NCBI GenBank assembly: GCA_900315575.1
Contig: OMZR01000007.1
Coordinates: 1 to 43,883, forward strand
Direction: 5' to 3'
Source of the DNA: an uncultured Veillonellaceae bacterium
GTDB lineage: Bacteria; Bacillota; Negativicutes; Selenomonadales; Selenomonadaceae
DNA: 43,883 nt
Shown here: positions 33,902-41,793 of the stretch, in pieces
Layout of the letters: the number at the start of each line of letters is the position of its first letter
Position numbering within the stretch: position 1 is the stretch's first letter
Translations under genes and position numbers: made by a program
Notes under the pieces: model-generated
Database searches by the model: none
What the model was told of the DNA's origin: nothing
The model's input: the letters and a program-made list of their open reading frames with translations, nothing else

Positions 33902-33930
33902 GTATAGTATTTATCTACTGCATTGTCAAG
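33902..33930 (-). promoter_or_regulatory. promoter of the DISARM-like array
   Basis: TTGACA (33925-33930) and TATACT (33902-33907) are 17 bases apart on the - strand, close to perfect consensus. The -10 to spacer region also contains the arms CAGTA and TACTG of a possible dyad. The predicted leader is about 50 bases. Confidence 0.8.
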
Positions 33931-33969
33931 TAATTTTATACTGCACTGCTTAAATAGTAATTTTATACC
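33930..33969 (-). promoter_or_regulatory. duplicated 13-nt element upstream of the array promoter
   Basis: GTATAAAATTACT occurs exactly twice on the - strand (33930-33942 and 33957-33969), 14 bases between copies, the nearer copy running into the -35. This looks like a binding site for a regulator or an upstream activating element. Confidence 0.5.
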
Positions 33970-33970
33970 A

Positions 33971-34013
33971 AAAAAACAACCCTTGCACCTGAAACGATCT
34001 CGAGCGCAAGGGC
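33971..34013 (-). terminator. rho-independent terminator of alr
   Basis: CCCTTGC and GCAAGGG form a 7-bp stem around a 19-nt loop, followed on the - strand by TTGTTTTTTT. It separates alr from the array promoter just downstream. Confidence 0.8.
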
Positions 34014-34039
34014 TGTCATGTTCTCTTTTTGATTTTAAA

Positions 34040-35146
34040 TCAGCAGTACACTCTCGGCACGCGTGGTGCGATGAGACAGGTGACTTCATAGTTGATGGTA
34101 TGGATCCAGCCTGCGGCCGTGTCGGTCGGGAGGGCTTCGCCGCCGAAGAGGAGGGCGGTGTCGCCGACGTTCACATCTGAGATGTCCGTGACATCGACCA
34201 TGACCTGATCCATGCAGACGCGGCCGGCAATCGGGGCTTTCTGACCGTGAAGGATGACATAGCCCTCGGGGCTGTAGGCGCGGATATAGCCGTCGGCGTA
34301 GCCGATGGGGAGCGTGGCGATGATGCTTTCGCGCTCGGCGATGAACTGGCGGCCATAGCCGATGGATTCGCCGGGATGGAGGTGCTTGAGGAAGACGACT
34401 TTTGCGTAGAGCTTCATCGTCTCTTTGAGCGTGATGGGATGCGTGACCTCGTCCGAAGGCCAGAGGCCGTGCTGGATGATGCCGACGCGCACCATGTCGT
34501 AGTGAGCTTCGGGGATTTCGAGGATGGCCGCGCTCTCGGCGATATGGCGGATGGGGATATCAATGCTACGTGCCTTGATGGCGTCGAGCGCCTTTTGGAA
34601 AGATGCGAGCTGCTGCTTCGTGTAGGTCTTGTCACGGCTGTCAGCGGCGGCGAAATGGGAGAACGCGCCCTCAAGTTCAAGGCCCGGCAGGCCCTTGATA
34701 TAGGCTGCGAGGTCGGCGGCTTCTTCGGGGCGAATGCCGATGCGTCCCATGCCCGTCTCGATCTTGAGATGGACTTTCGCCGTCTTGCCGAGGCGCACGG
34801 CGGCGTCAGAAAGCGCCTTCGCGAGCTCCTGCGTGCAGACAGTCTGCGTGATATCGAAATCGACGACGGCCTGCGCTTCCTCGGGGAGGATCATGCCGAG
34901 CAGAAGAATGGGCTGTGTGAAACCAGCTTCCCGGAGCTCGACGCCTTCGCCGATCGTCGCGACGGCGAGATAGTCCGCGCCGTGCTCCACGGCGACGCGC
35001 GCACATGGAATGGCACCGTGGCCGTAGGCGTCAGCCTTGACAACGACGCAGAGCTTCGCGCCTAGGCGGACGCAGGTCTTGATGTGTTCGAGGTTTTCAG
35101 CATAGGCGGCAAGGTCGATTTCGGCCCAGGTGGCGCGGGTTGGCAT
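34040..35146 (-). CDS. alr: alanine racemase
   Basis: A 368-residue PLP enzyme converting L- to D-alanine for peptidoglycan, cytoplasmic. The PLP lysine is in VVKADAYGHG near residue 37, and the catalytic tyrosine of the partner domain in SIGYGRQF near residue 263; TGMGRIG and AGRVCMDQVMVD are further family signatures. The segment usually reading RPG-I-x-x-YG is RVGIIQHGLWPS here, an uncommon variant. The ATG at 35146 has GAAAGGGG upstream. It stands alone between a strong hairpin upstream and its own terminator. Length is normal. Confidence 0.93.
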   Translation of the reverse strand: MPTRATWAEIDLAAYAENLEHIKTCVRLGAKLCVVVKADAYGHGAIPCARVAVEHGADYLAVATIGEGVELREAGFTQPILLLGMILPEEAQAVVDFDITQTVCTQELAKALSDAAVRLGKTAKVHLKIETGMGRIGIRPEEAADLAAYIKGLPGLELEGAFSHFAAADSRDKTYTKQQLASFQKALDAIKARSIDIPIRHIAESAAILEIPEAHYDMVRVGIIQHGLWPSDEVTHPITLKETMKLYAKVVFLKHLHPGESIGYGRQFIAERESIIATLPIGYADGYIRAYSPEGYVILHGQKAPIAGRVCMDQVMVDVTDISDVNVGDTALLFGGEALPTDTAAGWIHTINYEVTCLIAPRVPRVYC

Positions 35147-35172
35147 GATTGGTTTCCCCTTTCGAATATGTA

Positions 35173-35222
35173 AAAAAAGTTCCTGCTTCAATGGTTGTTT
35201 CCATTATAGCAGGAACTTTTTT
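35173..35222. terminator. strong hairpin between the GABA genes and alr
   Basis: A 15-bp perfect stem, AAAAAAGTTCCTGCT with its complement at 35208-35222, with an extra 5-bp inner stem in the loop. A-run and T-run at the two ends allow termination in both directions. It lies 27 bases before the alr start, so it could stop the upstream transcript or act as a leader hairpin. Confidence 0.75.
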
Positions 35223-35286
35223 GCGTTAAAAGGCAAATATTGCACTTCGTCGGAGAAACGTGCTATTTGTCTGGCTTGTGCTTCCG

Positions 35287-35337
35287 ACTACTCCCCCCGC
35301 CGCTTCGCGGCCCGTCCCCCCTCAATGAGGGGGGCTT
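35287..35337. repeat. dispersed palindromic repeat (single arm)
   Basis: Parts in order: ACTACTCCCCCCG, the hairpin CCGCTTCGCGG, then CCCCCCTCAATGAGGGGGGCT. The flank before it (GTCTGGCTTGTGCTTCCG) resembles the core of the paired copies at 13541-13725 and 38033-38214. Confidence 0.7.
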
Positions 35338-35377
35338 CGGTATGAGATGGGCTCCGTTTCTTATGATACTGCGAGCT

Positions 35378-36502
35378 TCAAGCTTGGTTGTAGAGCTTCT
35401 GATAGATGCCCATGACGTCGCTTTCCGTCAGCTCGACGTAGTTGTTGGCCATGAGGCGGCCTTGTTTTGTCATGACGATGTCGGTGTAGTCCTTGAGGTC
35501 GGCTTCCTTGACGCCGTAGCCTTTGAGCGGCTTCTTCGGCAGGATCTCGTCGAGGAGCGCCATGAGCTTTGGGAAGGCTTCGTCTTCCGTCGTGCGCAGG
35601 AGATTGGCGATGTGGAGCGTGAGCTTTTCGAGGTAGCCGTCGTAACGCTTGTTCTTGTACGCTTCGTAGACGGCAGCAAACATGACGGCGTTCGATTCAC
35701 CATGCGGAACGTGCTGCGCTGCGCCGAGCGGATAGCTCAGGGCATGGACAGCCGCACAGCCCGCATTGCCGAACGCGACGCCGGCGTACGTGCTTGCAAT
35801 CAGGAATTTTTCAAGATACGCCTCGCGGGCCGGCAGGCCGTCCTTCTGGATAGCGAGGAAACCTTCGATGATAGCATCCATGGCCCTGCGCGAGAACGTG
35901 CGCGAGAACGGCGTCGATTTCGGCGAGGTGTAGCTCTCGACGGAATGAATCAGCGCGTCGATGGCGCTCGCACCAAAGACGCGGTCTGGAAGGCCCTTCA
36001 AAAACTCGGGGACGAGCACGGCCTGATCGGCGTAGAGAGCCGCGTCGGCGAGGCCCATCTTCGTGCCGAGCTTCGTGAGCTCGAGGATCGAGATGTTCGT
36101 GACTTCGCTGCCCGTGCCGCACGTCGTCGGCACGAGGATCAGCTTGTGAGCTTTCTTCGCGGGGAATTTCTTCTGGTAGAGATCGGTGACGGGCGAAAGC
36201 TTCTCGAGCGCGAAGAGCTTTGCAACGTCGAGAATCGTGCCGCCGCCGATGGCAAAGACGCGGTCATACGTTTTGCCGCCGAGCGCCTTGACGATGCCCT
36301 CGACCATGAGGTCGGTCGGCTCGCCCTGGCCATAGGCGCGGTAATCGATGACGGTCGCGCCCGAGAGCTTGCCTGCGAGATGGCGCTTCTGCGTGCCGCT
36401 GCTCGCAAAGACGAGGTCGCTGGATGACAGCTGGAATTCTTTCAAGAAATCTTCCACTGTGGGAAGCATACAAATCTCTGGGACGATTTGAAATGTCTGC
36501 AT
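35378..36502 (-). CDS. iron-containing alcohol dehydrogenase, probable 4-hydroxybutyrate dehydrogenase
   Basis: A 374-residue group III (Fe) alcohol dehydrogenase. The NAD-binding loop is IGGGTILDVAK; metal ligands lie in ASAIDALIHSVESY, HALSYPLG and HVPHGESNAV. The N-terminal region with YGQGEPTDLMVEGI resembles clostridial 4-hydroxybutyrate dehydrogenase, which reduces succinic semialdehyde. Its partner, the class III aminotransferase gene, ends 10 bases upstream, and the two make the route GABA to succinic semialdehyde to 4-hydroxybutyrate. GAGGTGA lies 5 bases before the ATG at 36502. The enzyme class is firm; the substrate rests on neighbour and N-terminal resemblance. Confidence 0.82.
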   Translation of the reverse strand: MQTFQIVPEICMLPTVEDFLKEFQLSSSDLVFASSGTQKRHLAGKLSGATVIDYRAYGQGEPTDLMVEGIVKALGGKTYDRVFAIGGGTILDVAKLFALEKLSPVTDLYQKKFPAKKAHKLILVPTTCGTGSEVTNISILELTKLGTKMGLADAALYADQAVLVPEFLKGLPDRVFGASAIDALIHSVESYTSPKSTPFSRTFSRRAMDAIIEGFLAIQKDGLPAREAYLEKFLIASTYAGVAFGNAGCAAVHALSYPLGAAQHVPHGESNAVMFAAVYEAYKNKRYDGYLEKLTLHIANLLRTTEDEAFPKLMALLDEILPKKPLKGYGVKEADLKDYTDIVMTKQGRLMANNYVELTESDVMGIYQKLYNQA

Positions 36503-36512
36503 GGCGATCACC

Positions 36513-37871
36513 TCAGCAGTTCGCGCATTTCTTGATGGCACGCTCGAAGATATTGAGGCCGGCTTCGAGCTGGTCGTCCGTCATGACGAGCGGAGCGAGG
36601 AAGCGGATGACGTTGCCGTAGATGCCGGCGCCTTCGACGAGCAGGCCGTTCGCGGCACACTCATTGATGATCGCGCCCGTCAGAGCCTTTGCCGGTTTCT
36701 TCGAAGCCTTGTCCACGACGAATTCGATGCCAACCATGCCGCCGAGGCCGCGGACGTCGCCGACGCACTCGTACTTGTCTTTCCACTCGTTGTAACGCGC
36801 CATGACCTTCTTGCCGATTTCGAGCGAGCGGTCAGCGAGGTGGTCGCGCTCCATGATTTCGATGGTCTTGAGGGCCGCGGCGCAGGCGAGCGCATTGCCG
36901 CCGAACGTGCCGCCGATCGTGCCAGCAGGCGCGGCTTCCATGATTTCCTCGCGCGCGACGATGGCCGAGAGCGGCACGCCGGCGGCGATGGATTTTGCCG
37001 TTGCGATGATGTCCGGCTCGACGCCTGCTTCCTTCCAATACTCGGAAGCGAACATGCGGCCCGTGCGGCAGAAGCCGGACTGGACTTCATCAGCGACGAG
37101 CAGGATGCCCTTTTCGTCACAGATCTTGCGGATGGCCTTGACCCACTCGATCGGCGCGGGGATGAAGCCGCCTTCGCCCTGCAGCGGCTCGACGACAGCG
37201 GCCGCGACGTACTCGGCCGGACTGCACTGCTCGAAGACTTCGTTGAATTTCTCGACGTAGTAGTCGATGGCCTTGTCATCGGGCATGCCGGCCGGCTTGC
37301 GATAGAGATACGGGAACTCGGCGCGATAGACGCCATCGGGGAACGGGCCCATGCCGACAGCGTAGGCTTTCTTCGCCGTCATCGCCATCGTCATCAGCGT
37401 GCGGCCATGGAATGCGCCGGAGAATACGATGATGTTCGGGCGCTTCGTGAACGCTTTCGCGATCTTGACGGCGTTCTCGTCGGCCTCAGCGCCGCTGTTC
37501 GTGAAATAGGCTTTCTTCTTGTCGCCGCGCACCGGCGCAATCTGCGTGAGCTTCTCAGCGAGCGCGACATAGCCTTCATGCGTTACGACGTTGAACATGC
37601 CGTGGAAATACTTGTCGGCCTGCTCCTTGACCGCCGCGACGACCTCGGGATGGCAGTGGCCGATATTCAGCACGCCGACGCCGCCGATCCAGTCGAGGAA
37701 ATGGTTGCCATCGAGGTCTTCGATGATCGCACCTTCGGCGCGCTTCATGACGACCGGATAGCCGCAATGGATGGCGCTCGGCACAACGGCCTCGCGGCGC
37801 TTGATGACTTCGGCGGATTTCGGGCCTGGCAGAGCGGACGTGATGATTTCTGGCAGTGCGTCTCTGAGCAT
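36513..37871 (-). CDS. gabT: class III aminotransferase, probable 4-aminobutyrate (GABA) transaminase
   Basis: A 452-residue PLP enzyme. The cofactor aspartate is in LLVADEVQSGFCRTG and the PLP lysine in ATAKSIAAGVPLS; SGAEADENAVKIA, FHGRTLMTMAMT and GGTFGGNALACAAAL are typical of GABA and ornithine-type transaminases. The adjacent 4-hydroxybutyrate dehydrogenase supports GABA as amino donor. The ATG at 37871 has GGAGG 8 bases upstream; an ATG five codons earlier forms part of that site and is rejected. Probably regulated from the shared intergenic region, which has a 31-bp dyad facing a PucR-type gene. Related ornithine or beta-alanine transaminases cannot be excluded. Confidence 0.85.
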   Translation of the reverse strand: MLRDALPEIITSALPGPKSAEVIKRREAVVPSAIHCGYPVVMKRAEGAIIEDLDGNHFLDWIGGVGVLNIGHCHPEVVAAVKEQADKYFHGMFNVVTHEGYVALAEKLTQIAPVRGDKKKAYFTNSGAEADENAVKIAKAFTKRPNIIVFSGAFHGRTLMTMAMTAKKAYAVGMGPFPDGVYRAEFPYLYRKPAGMPDDKAIDYYVEKFNEVFEQCSPAEYVAAAVVEPLQGEGGFIPAPIEWVKAIRKICDEKGILLVADEVQSGFCRTGRMFASEYWKEAGVEPDIIATAKSIAAGVPLSAIVAREEIMEAAPAGTIGGTFGGNALACAAALKTIEIMERDHLADRSLEIGKKVMARYNEWKDKYECVGDVRGLGGMVGIEFVVDKASKKPAKALTGAIINECAANGLLVEGAGIYGNVIRFLAPLVMTDDQLEAGLNIFERAIKKCANC

Positions 37872-37972
37872 GATGTTTTCCTCCATATCGCAATGATGTT
37901 TTGTTCTCTTGATGGATTTATCCTAGCACGAAAACCAACGCTCTCCTACGGGCGCTCTGACCGATTTTCACG

Positions 37973-38003
37973 AATACAATTGTACTCATAGCACAAATGT
38001 ATT
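37973..38003. promoter_or_regulatory. 31-bp dyad, candidate operator between gabT and the PucR-type gene
   Basis: AATACAATTGT and ACAAATGTATT are inverted repeats matching at 10 of 11 positions, separated by 9 bases. The dyad covers the predicted promoter of the PucR-type gene, a typical place for an autoregulator. Confidence 0.45.
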
Positions 38004-38008
38004 AAAAT
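37980..38008 (+). promoter_or_regulatory. candidate promoter of the PucR-type gene
   Basis: TTGTAC (37980-37985) and TAAAAT (38003-38008), 17 bases apart. The transcript would have a leader of more than 200 bases that contains the paired palindromic element. Confidence 0.5.
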
Positions 38009-38032
38009 GATTGCTGAACGCATCTTGAATAG

Positions 38033-38214
38033 CAGGCTCCACCTCTGGGGGAGCAGTCACCCGTCAGGGTGACTGAAGGGGTAGTAGGGAGCACGAAGCA
38101 GACAAACTTCTGCTCTATTTCCTTAGAAACAACGATATGATTGACAGACTTCAGCATCCTACTACCCTCTCCACCGCTTCGCGGTCCCCCTCTCCCAAAG
38201 GGAGAGGCTGCTGA
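38033..38214. repeat. paired inverted palindromic element (MITE/BIME-like), gabT-pucR gap
   Basis: Arms at 38033-38089 and 38159-38214 in opposite orientation around a core of about 70 nt. Outer ends are GCAGGCTCC and GGCTGCTG; each arm holds a small hairpin (AGTCACCCGTCAGGGTGACT and ACCGCTTCGCGGT) and both meet the core with GTAGTAGG/CCTACTAC. The rest of the 380-base gene-free region (37872-38251) holds the dyad and promoter above and nothing else I can name. Confidence 0.7.
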
Positions 38215-38251
38215 ATCCGTCACGATATTGCTTTTCAAAGGAGGCGGCTGT

Positions 38252-39564
38252 ATGATCCAGCTGCAGGATTTCTACCGCGAGGCGAAAGGCCGCTACGGCC
38301 TGCGCCTGCTGACGGGCACGGCGGGGCTCACGCACGAGTTCACCTGGGTGCATCTCTGCGAGGACATTGGAAATGTGTCGTTTCTGCGCGGCGGCGAGCT
38401 CGTCATCACGACGGGGCTCTCAGCGCTGCGCGAGCACTGGCTCGAAGACTTCCTCGCAGCGCTCTTGCGCCGCCGCGCCGCCGCGCTGATCCTCAACATC
38501 GGCAAGTACCTGCGCGAGAGCGATATCCCGAAGGAGCTCGTCGAGCGCGCGGCCGCCGCGCACTTCCCGCTCTTCCTGATGCCGTGGTCGACGCATATCT
38601 CCGACGTCATGCAGGACGCCTGCGCCCAGCTGCTCGAGCAGGCGCAGGCCGAAAAAGAAGAAGAACGTTTGCTCGCGCTGCTCGCGTCCCCCGCGCCGCT
38701 CCATGCGGGCGAGCCCGCCGTCGTCGTACGTGGCGAGGATGCCGCGCCGATGATGAGCCCCTCGTGGCTGGACGCCGATACCGCTCCGACCGTCGTGCTC
38801 TCCGCCCGCCAGAAGCATGCGCTCGACGAACTTGCAGACCGCAGCTTCGCGCTCGGCCGCTATGTGCTCGCACGCTTCTCGTTCGGCGGCAAAGGGATCG
38901 CCGAAACGGAGCAGGCCCCACTGCGCCTGAAATGGCGGCGGCTGCTGAACCGCCTCGGCCTGCGCTACTGGCTGTTCTTCGAGCCCGACAGCCTGCTGCT
39001 CCTGCTGGAGCTTGCGCCGCGCGGCAAGGACGCTGCGGCGCCGACGAGCACGCCGTCTCTTTCCGCAGCAAACGTCACGCCTGCCGCGCTGCTGCCGCAG
39101 CTGCTCGCCGCCGTCCCCACGGCGGCGCGAGCCGCCCGCACACGGCACTTTCGATGCTGCCCGCCGCGCACCGCGAGGCGGCGGCCGCCTGCCTCGCCGC
39201 GCAGGCGGCCGCCACGCCGTTCCGCGCCTTTGACGACCTGGGACCCATGCGCCTGCTCGCGACACATCCCGACCGCGCCCTGCTCTCGGAACTCGCCAAC
39301 GAGCAGCTCGGCGTGCTGCGCCGCTATGACCTGCGTCACCATGCGCAGCTCACGGAGACGCTGCGCGCCTACCTCCAGACGGGTGGCAGCCTCCAGCAGA
39401 CAGCCGAGGCGACATTCACGCACCGCAATACGGTCAACTACCGCATCCATAAAATAAAGGAGCTCACGGGATGTGAGCTCCAAGATGCCGGAGAACGCTT
39501 CGCGCTCCTGTTTGCCTATGAAATTGCCTCGTGGCTCAGTCTTTCTTCCAGACCTCGGCCATGA
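38252..39564 (+). pseudogene. PucR-family transcriptional regulator with a frameshift
   Basis: The N-terminal part (from ATG 38252, AAAGGAGG upstream) matches the PucR N-terminal domain: LTGTAGLTHEFTWVHLCE, GGELVITTGLS and ALILNIGKYLRESDIPKEL. The C-terminal part, in another frame, is a PucR-type HTH_30 region: LRAYLQTGGSLQQTAEATF, HRNTVNYRIHKIKELTG. The switch falls near 39105-39150, in a C- and GCG-rich stretch, and needs the frame to move back by one base, as after a 1-nt deletion. A sequencing error in that run or a programmed -1 shift would give an intact protein of about 437 residues. PucR-type regulators commonly control neighbouring nitrogen-compound catabolism, here probably gabT and the dehydrogenase. 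Its 3' end overlaps the convergent YbjN-like gene by 29 bases. Confidence 0.8.
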
Positions 39565-40108
39565 GGTCGTCGTACGTCGCCTCGAGGTGCTGGACGAGCA
39601 CGCTGAGCATGAGCTGGATCATCTTCGAGTCGAATGTCTCTTCGACGAACGGCAGGCAGATGTCGAGATAGATCGTGCCGTCCTCGCGCAGGTAGTATTT
39701 GAAGATCTTGAACTGCGCATTGAGCGTGTTGAGGTACGCCGTAAGGCGCGGGCGCTTTTCCTCCGCAACGCCCGTCACGATCTGCGTGCGGATGATCGTG
39801 AAGATGCTCGTGTCGATGAGAATCGCCGTCGGCAAAATCTGTCCTTTCGTCTCGATACGCGAGCGGAAGATGACGGTCTGGTAATCATCCTCGAGCGACT
39901 CCGTCGAGAAGACGTTGATGTTGTTGTCGACGAGGAATTCCTGGAAGTCGAGCGCCTTCGTGTTGCTCTCGACGCCCGAGGCCTTGCGGCCGCGCGCCGG
40001 CTTCTTTTCAGCCTTTTCGGCCGGTTCCTTCGTCTCCTTCTCCGCCTTCGGCTTCGCTGCCGTCTCCTTCTTCTCTTCTGCCTGCGTGTCTTCTTTCTTT
40101 GTTGTCAT
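39536..40108 (-). CDS. YbjN-like protein with Lys/Glu/Ala-rich N-terminus, unknown function
   Basis: 190 residues. The first 45 are low-complexity and highly charged (EEKKETAAKPKAEKETKEPA), probably disordered. The rest alternates strands and helices in the way of YbjN/type III chaperone-like domains: YLNTLNAQFKIFKYYL, then DGTIYLDICLPF and a terminal helix LMLSVLVQHLEATYDDLMAE. I regard the YbjN likeness as tentative. The ATG overlaps the uxaC stop (ATGA), so the two are co-translated, although no functional link is evident. Confidence 0.65.
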   Translation of the reverse strand: MTTKKEDTQAEEKKETAAKPKAEKETKEPAEKAEKKPARGRKASGVESNTKALDFQEFLVDNNINVFSTESLEDDYQTVIFRSRIETKGQILPTAILIDTSIFTIIRTQIVTGVAEEKRPRLTAYLNTLNAQFKIFKYYLREDGTIYLDICLPFVEETFDSKMIQLMLSVLVQHLEATYDDLMAEVWKKD

Positions 40109-41547
40109 GCGTTCTTCTTTCCTTCCTCGACCACGAGGTCCTCGAAGCCGAGGAACCTGGCGGCATTGTTGTAGCTGATGTCATCGACAATCTGCGCGAG
40201 CATCTCGTCGTCATCCGGGTATGCGCCGCACTCGACGAGGCGGCCGATGTAGTTGCAGAGGATGCGGCGGTAATACTCGTGGCGCGGGAACGAGAACGGC
40301 GAGCGCGAATCCGTCACCGTGCCAATCGTATTGCCGAGCAATCCGAGGCTTGCAAGCGTCGCAATCTGCTCCTCGATGCCCTTGCGCGTGTTATTGAACC
40401 ACCACGCCGCGCCCTGCTGGACGCGTCCGCGCGTGCCATCACTCGGGAACGCGCCGACAATCGACGCGATGACCGCATTGTCGGCCGGGTTCGCCGGATA
40501 GAGGATGACTTTCGGCAGGCTCTCGAGCCGGTCGAGCGCGTCGAGGAGCAGCGTGATGCCTTTTGCCGAGTCGCGCGCCGAAATGCTGTCAAAGCCCGCG
40601 GCCGTGCCGAGCTGCGTGCGGCGCTTCGTGTTGACGTTCCGGAGCGCCCCGTAATGAATCGTGAGAATCCAGCCGCGCTCGCTGCACTCTTTGCCGAGGA
40701 ACAGCATCAGCGCGCCGCGATAGCGCTCCTGATCGAGCTTCGTCGGCGTGCCCTTGCCGTTGATGTACTTGCCGACGATGTCGTCGAGCTCGAACTCTTC
40801 GACCTCATGGTAGCGCACACATTCGACGCCGCAATCGACGATGCGGCAGCCCTGCGCCGCAAAATAGTCGAGACGGCGGTGCAGCGCCTCGCGCACATCG
40901 GCCATCGTCACGATATCGACGTCCGCCGCCTGCCCGAGATCGTACTTCATGTAGTTCTCCCAGTCAGGGTCTTCAATCGTCAGCGCCCCGTCCGCGCGGA
41001 ACGTCGGCAGCACCTGCGTCTTGCAGCCGCTCGTCTTGATGGCCTTGTGCCACTTGAGGTCGTCCGTCGGGTCATCGACTGTGCAGAGCACCTTGACGTT
41101 CGAGCGCTCGAGAATGGCCTGCGCGCGCATCTCAGGCTGCGACAGCGCGATGTTCGCGAGATCCCAGACCTCGTCCGCCGTCTTGCCCGAGAGCGGCACA
41201 TGGCTGTGGAAATAACGCGCGAGCTCAAGATGCACCCAGTCATACATCGGGTTGCCGATGGCTTTCGGCATCATCTCGGCGAACTTCTGGAAGCGGTCAC
41301 GCCCCGGCGTCCGCCCGCCCGTGATGAAGCGTTCCTCGACACCGTCCGCGCGCATCAGACGCCACTTGTAGTGATCGTCCGCGAGCCACGCCTCCGCAAG
41401 GTTGCGATAGCTCCGGTTCTCCGCGATCTCGCGCGGATGGATGTGCGAATGGAAATCGAGAATCGGCATCTTCTCCGCATGCTCGTGAAAGAGCCTCTGC
41501 GCCGTCTCGGTCTCCAGCAGAAAATCTTCATCCATGAACCGTTTCAT
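40105..41547 (-). CDS. uxaC: glucuronate isomerase
   Basis: A 480-residue UxaC, which interconverts D-glucuronate and D-fructuronate (and galacturonate/tagaturonate) at the head of hexuronate breakdown. The metal-binding DFHSHIHP is near residue 30; TGGRTPGRDRFQKFA, ILTIHYGALRNVNTK and NTIGTVTDSRSPFSFPRHEYYRR are family signatures (quoted in part: GTVTDSRSPFSFPRHEYYR). The ATG at 41547 has AAAGGAGG 9 bases upstream; the open frame above that is not protein-like. No other hexuronate genes are near, so the rest of the pathway must be elsewhere. I see no clear promoter in the 246 bases upstream. Confidence 0.93.
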   Translation of the reverse strand: MKRFMDEDFLLETETAQRLFHEHAEKMPILDFHSHIHPREIAENRSYRNLAEAWLADDHYKWRLMRADGVEERFITGGRTPGRDRFQKFAEMMPKAIGNPMYDWVHLELARYFHSHVPLSGKTADEVWDLANIALSQPEMRAQAILERSNVKVLCTVDDPTDDLKWHKAIKTSGCKTQVLPTFRADGALTIEDPDWENYMKYDLGQAADVDIVTMADVREALHRRLDYFAAQGCRIVDCGVECVRYHEVEEFELDDIVGKYINGKGTPTKLDQERYRGALMLFLGKECSERGWILTIHYGALRNVNTKRRTQLGTAAGFDSISARDSAKGITLLLDALDRLESLPKVILYPANPADNAVIASIVGAFPSDGTRGRVQQGAAWWFNNTRKGIEEQIATLASLGLLGNTIGTVTDSRSPFSFPRHEYYRRILCNYIGRLVECGAYPDDDEMLAQIVDDISYNNAARFLGFEDLVVEEGKKNA

Positions 41548-41793
41548 GATAGAAAACCTCCTTTGCCTTTTTCGCGTTCTCGTTCGTTGTTCTTTGTGTA
41601 TGTATTCGCTGTCCGGCTCGCAGATTCCTGCTGAAAAACACTTTGCCTTGCTATAAAATCCTCCGGCATGGAGCAAAAATGACATAAAATACAGAAAAAA
41701 GAAAGCCAAGAAACGTCCAAGCATGAACTTTCTTCGCTTTCTTCATATTTTAGGTCTCACAGCAACGCCAGCACCTTCAGCTGGAGGTCGGCA

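Noticed and set aside
33930..33969. CRISPR-like direct repeats
   Set aside because: Only two 13-nt copies with a 14-nt gap, at a promoter; no array and no cas genes in the window.
41548..41793. Promoter or riboswitch before uxaC
   Set aside because: Only weak -35/-10-like matches with poor spacing; no conserved RNA fold recognised.
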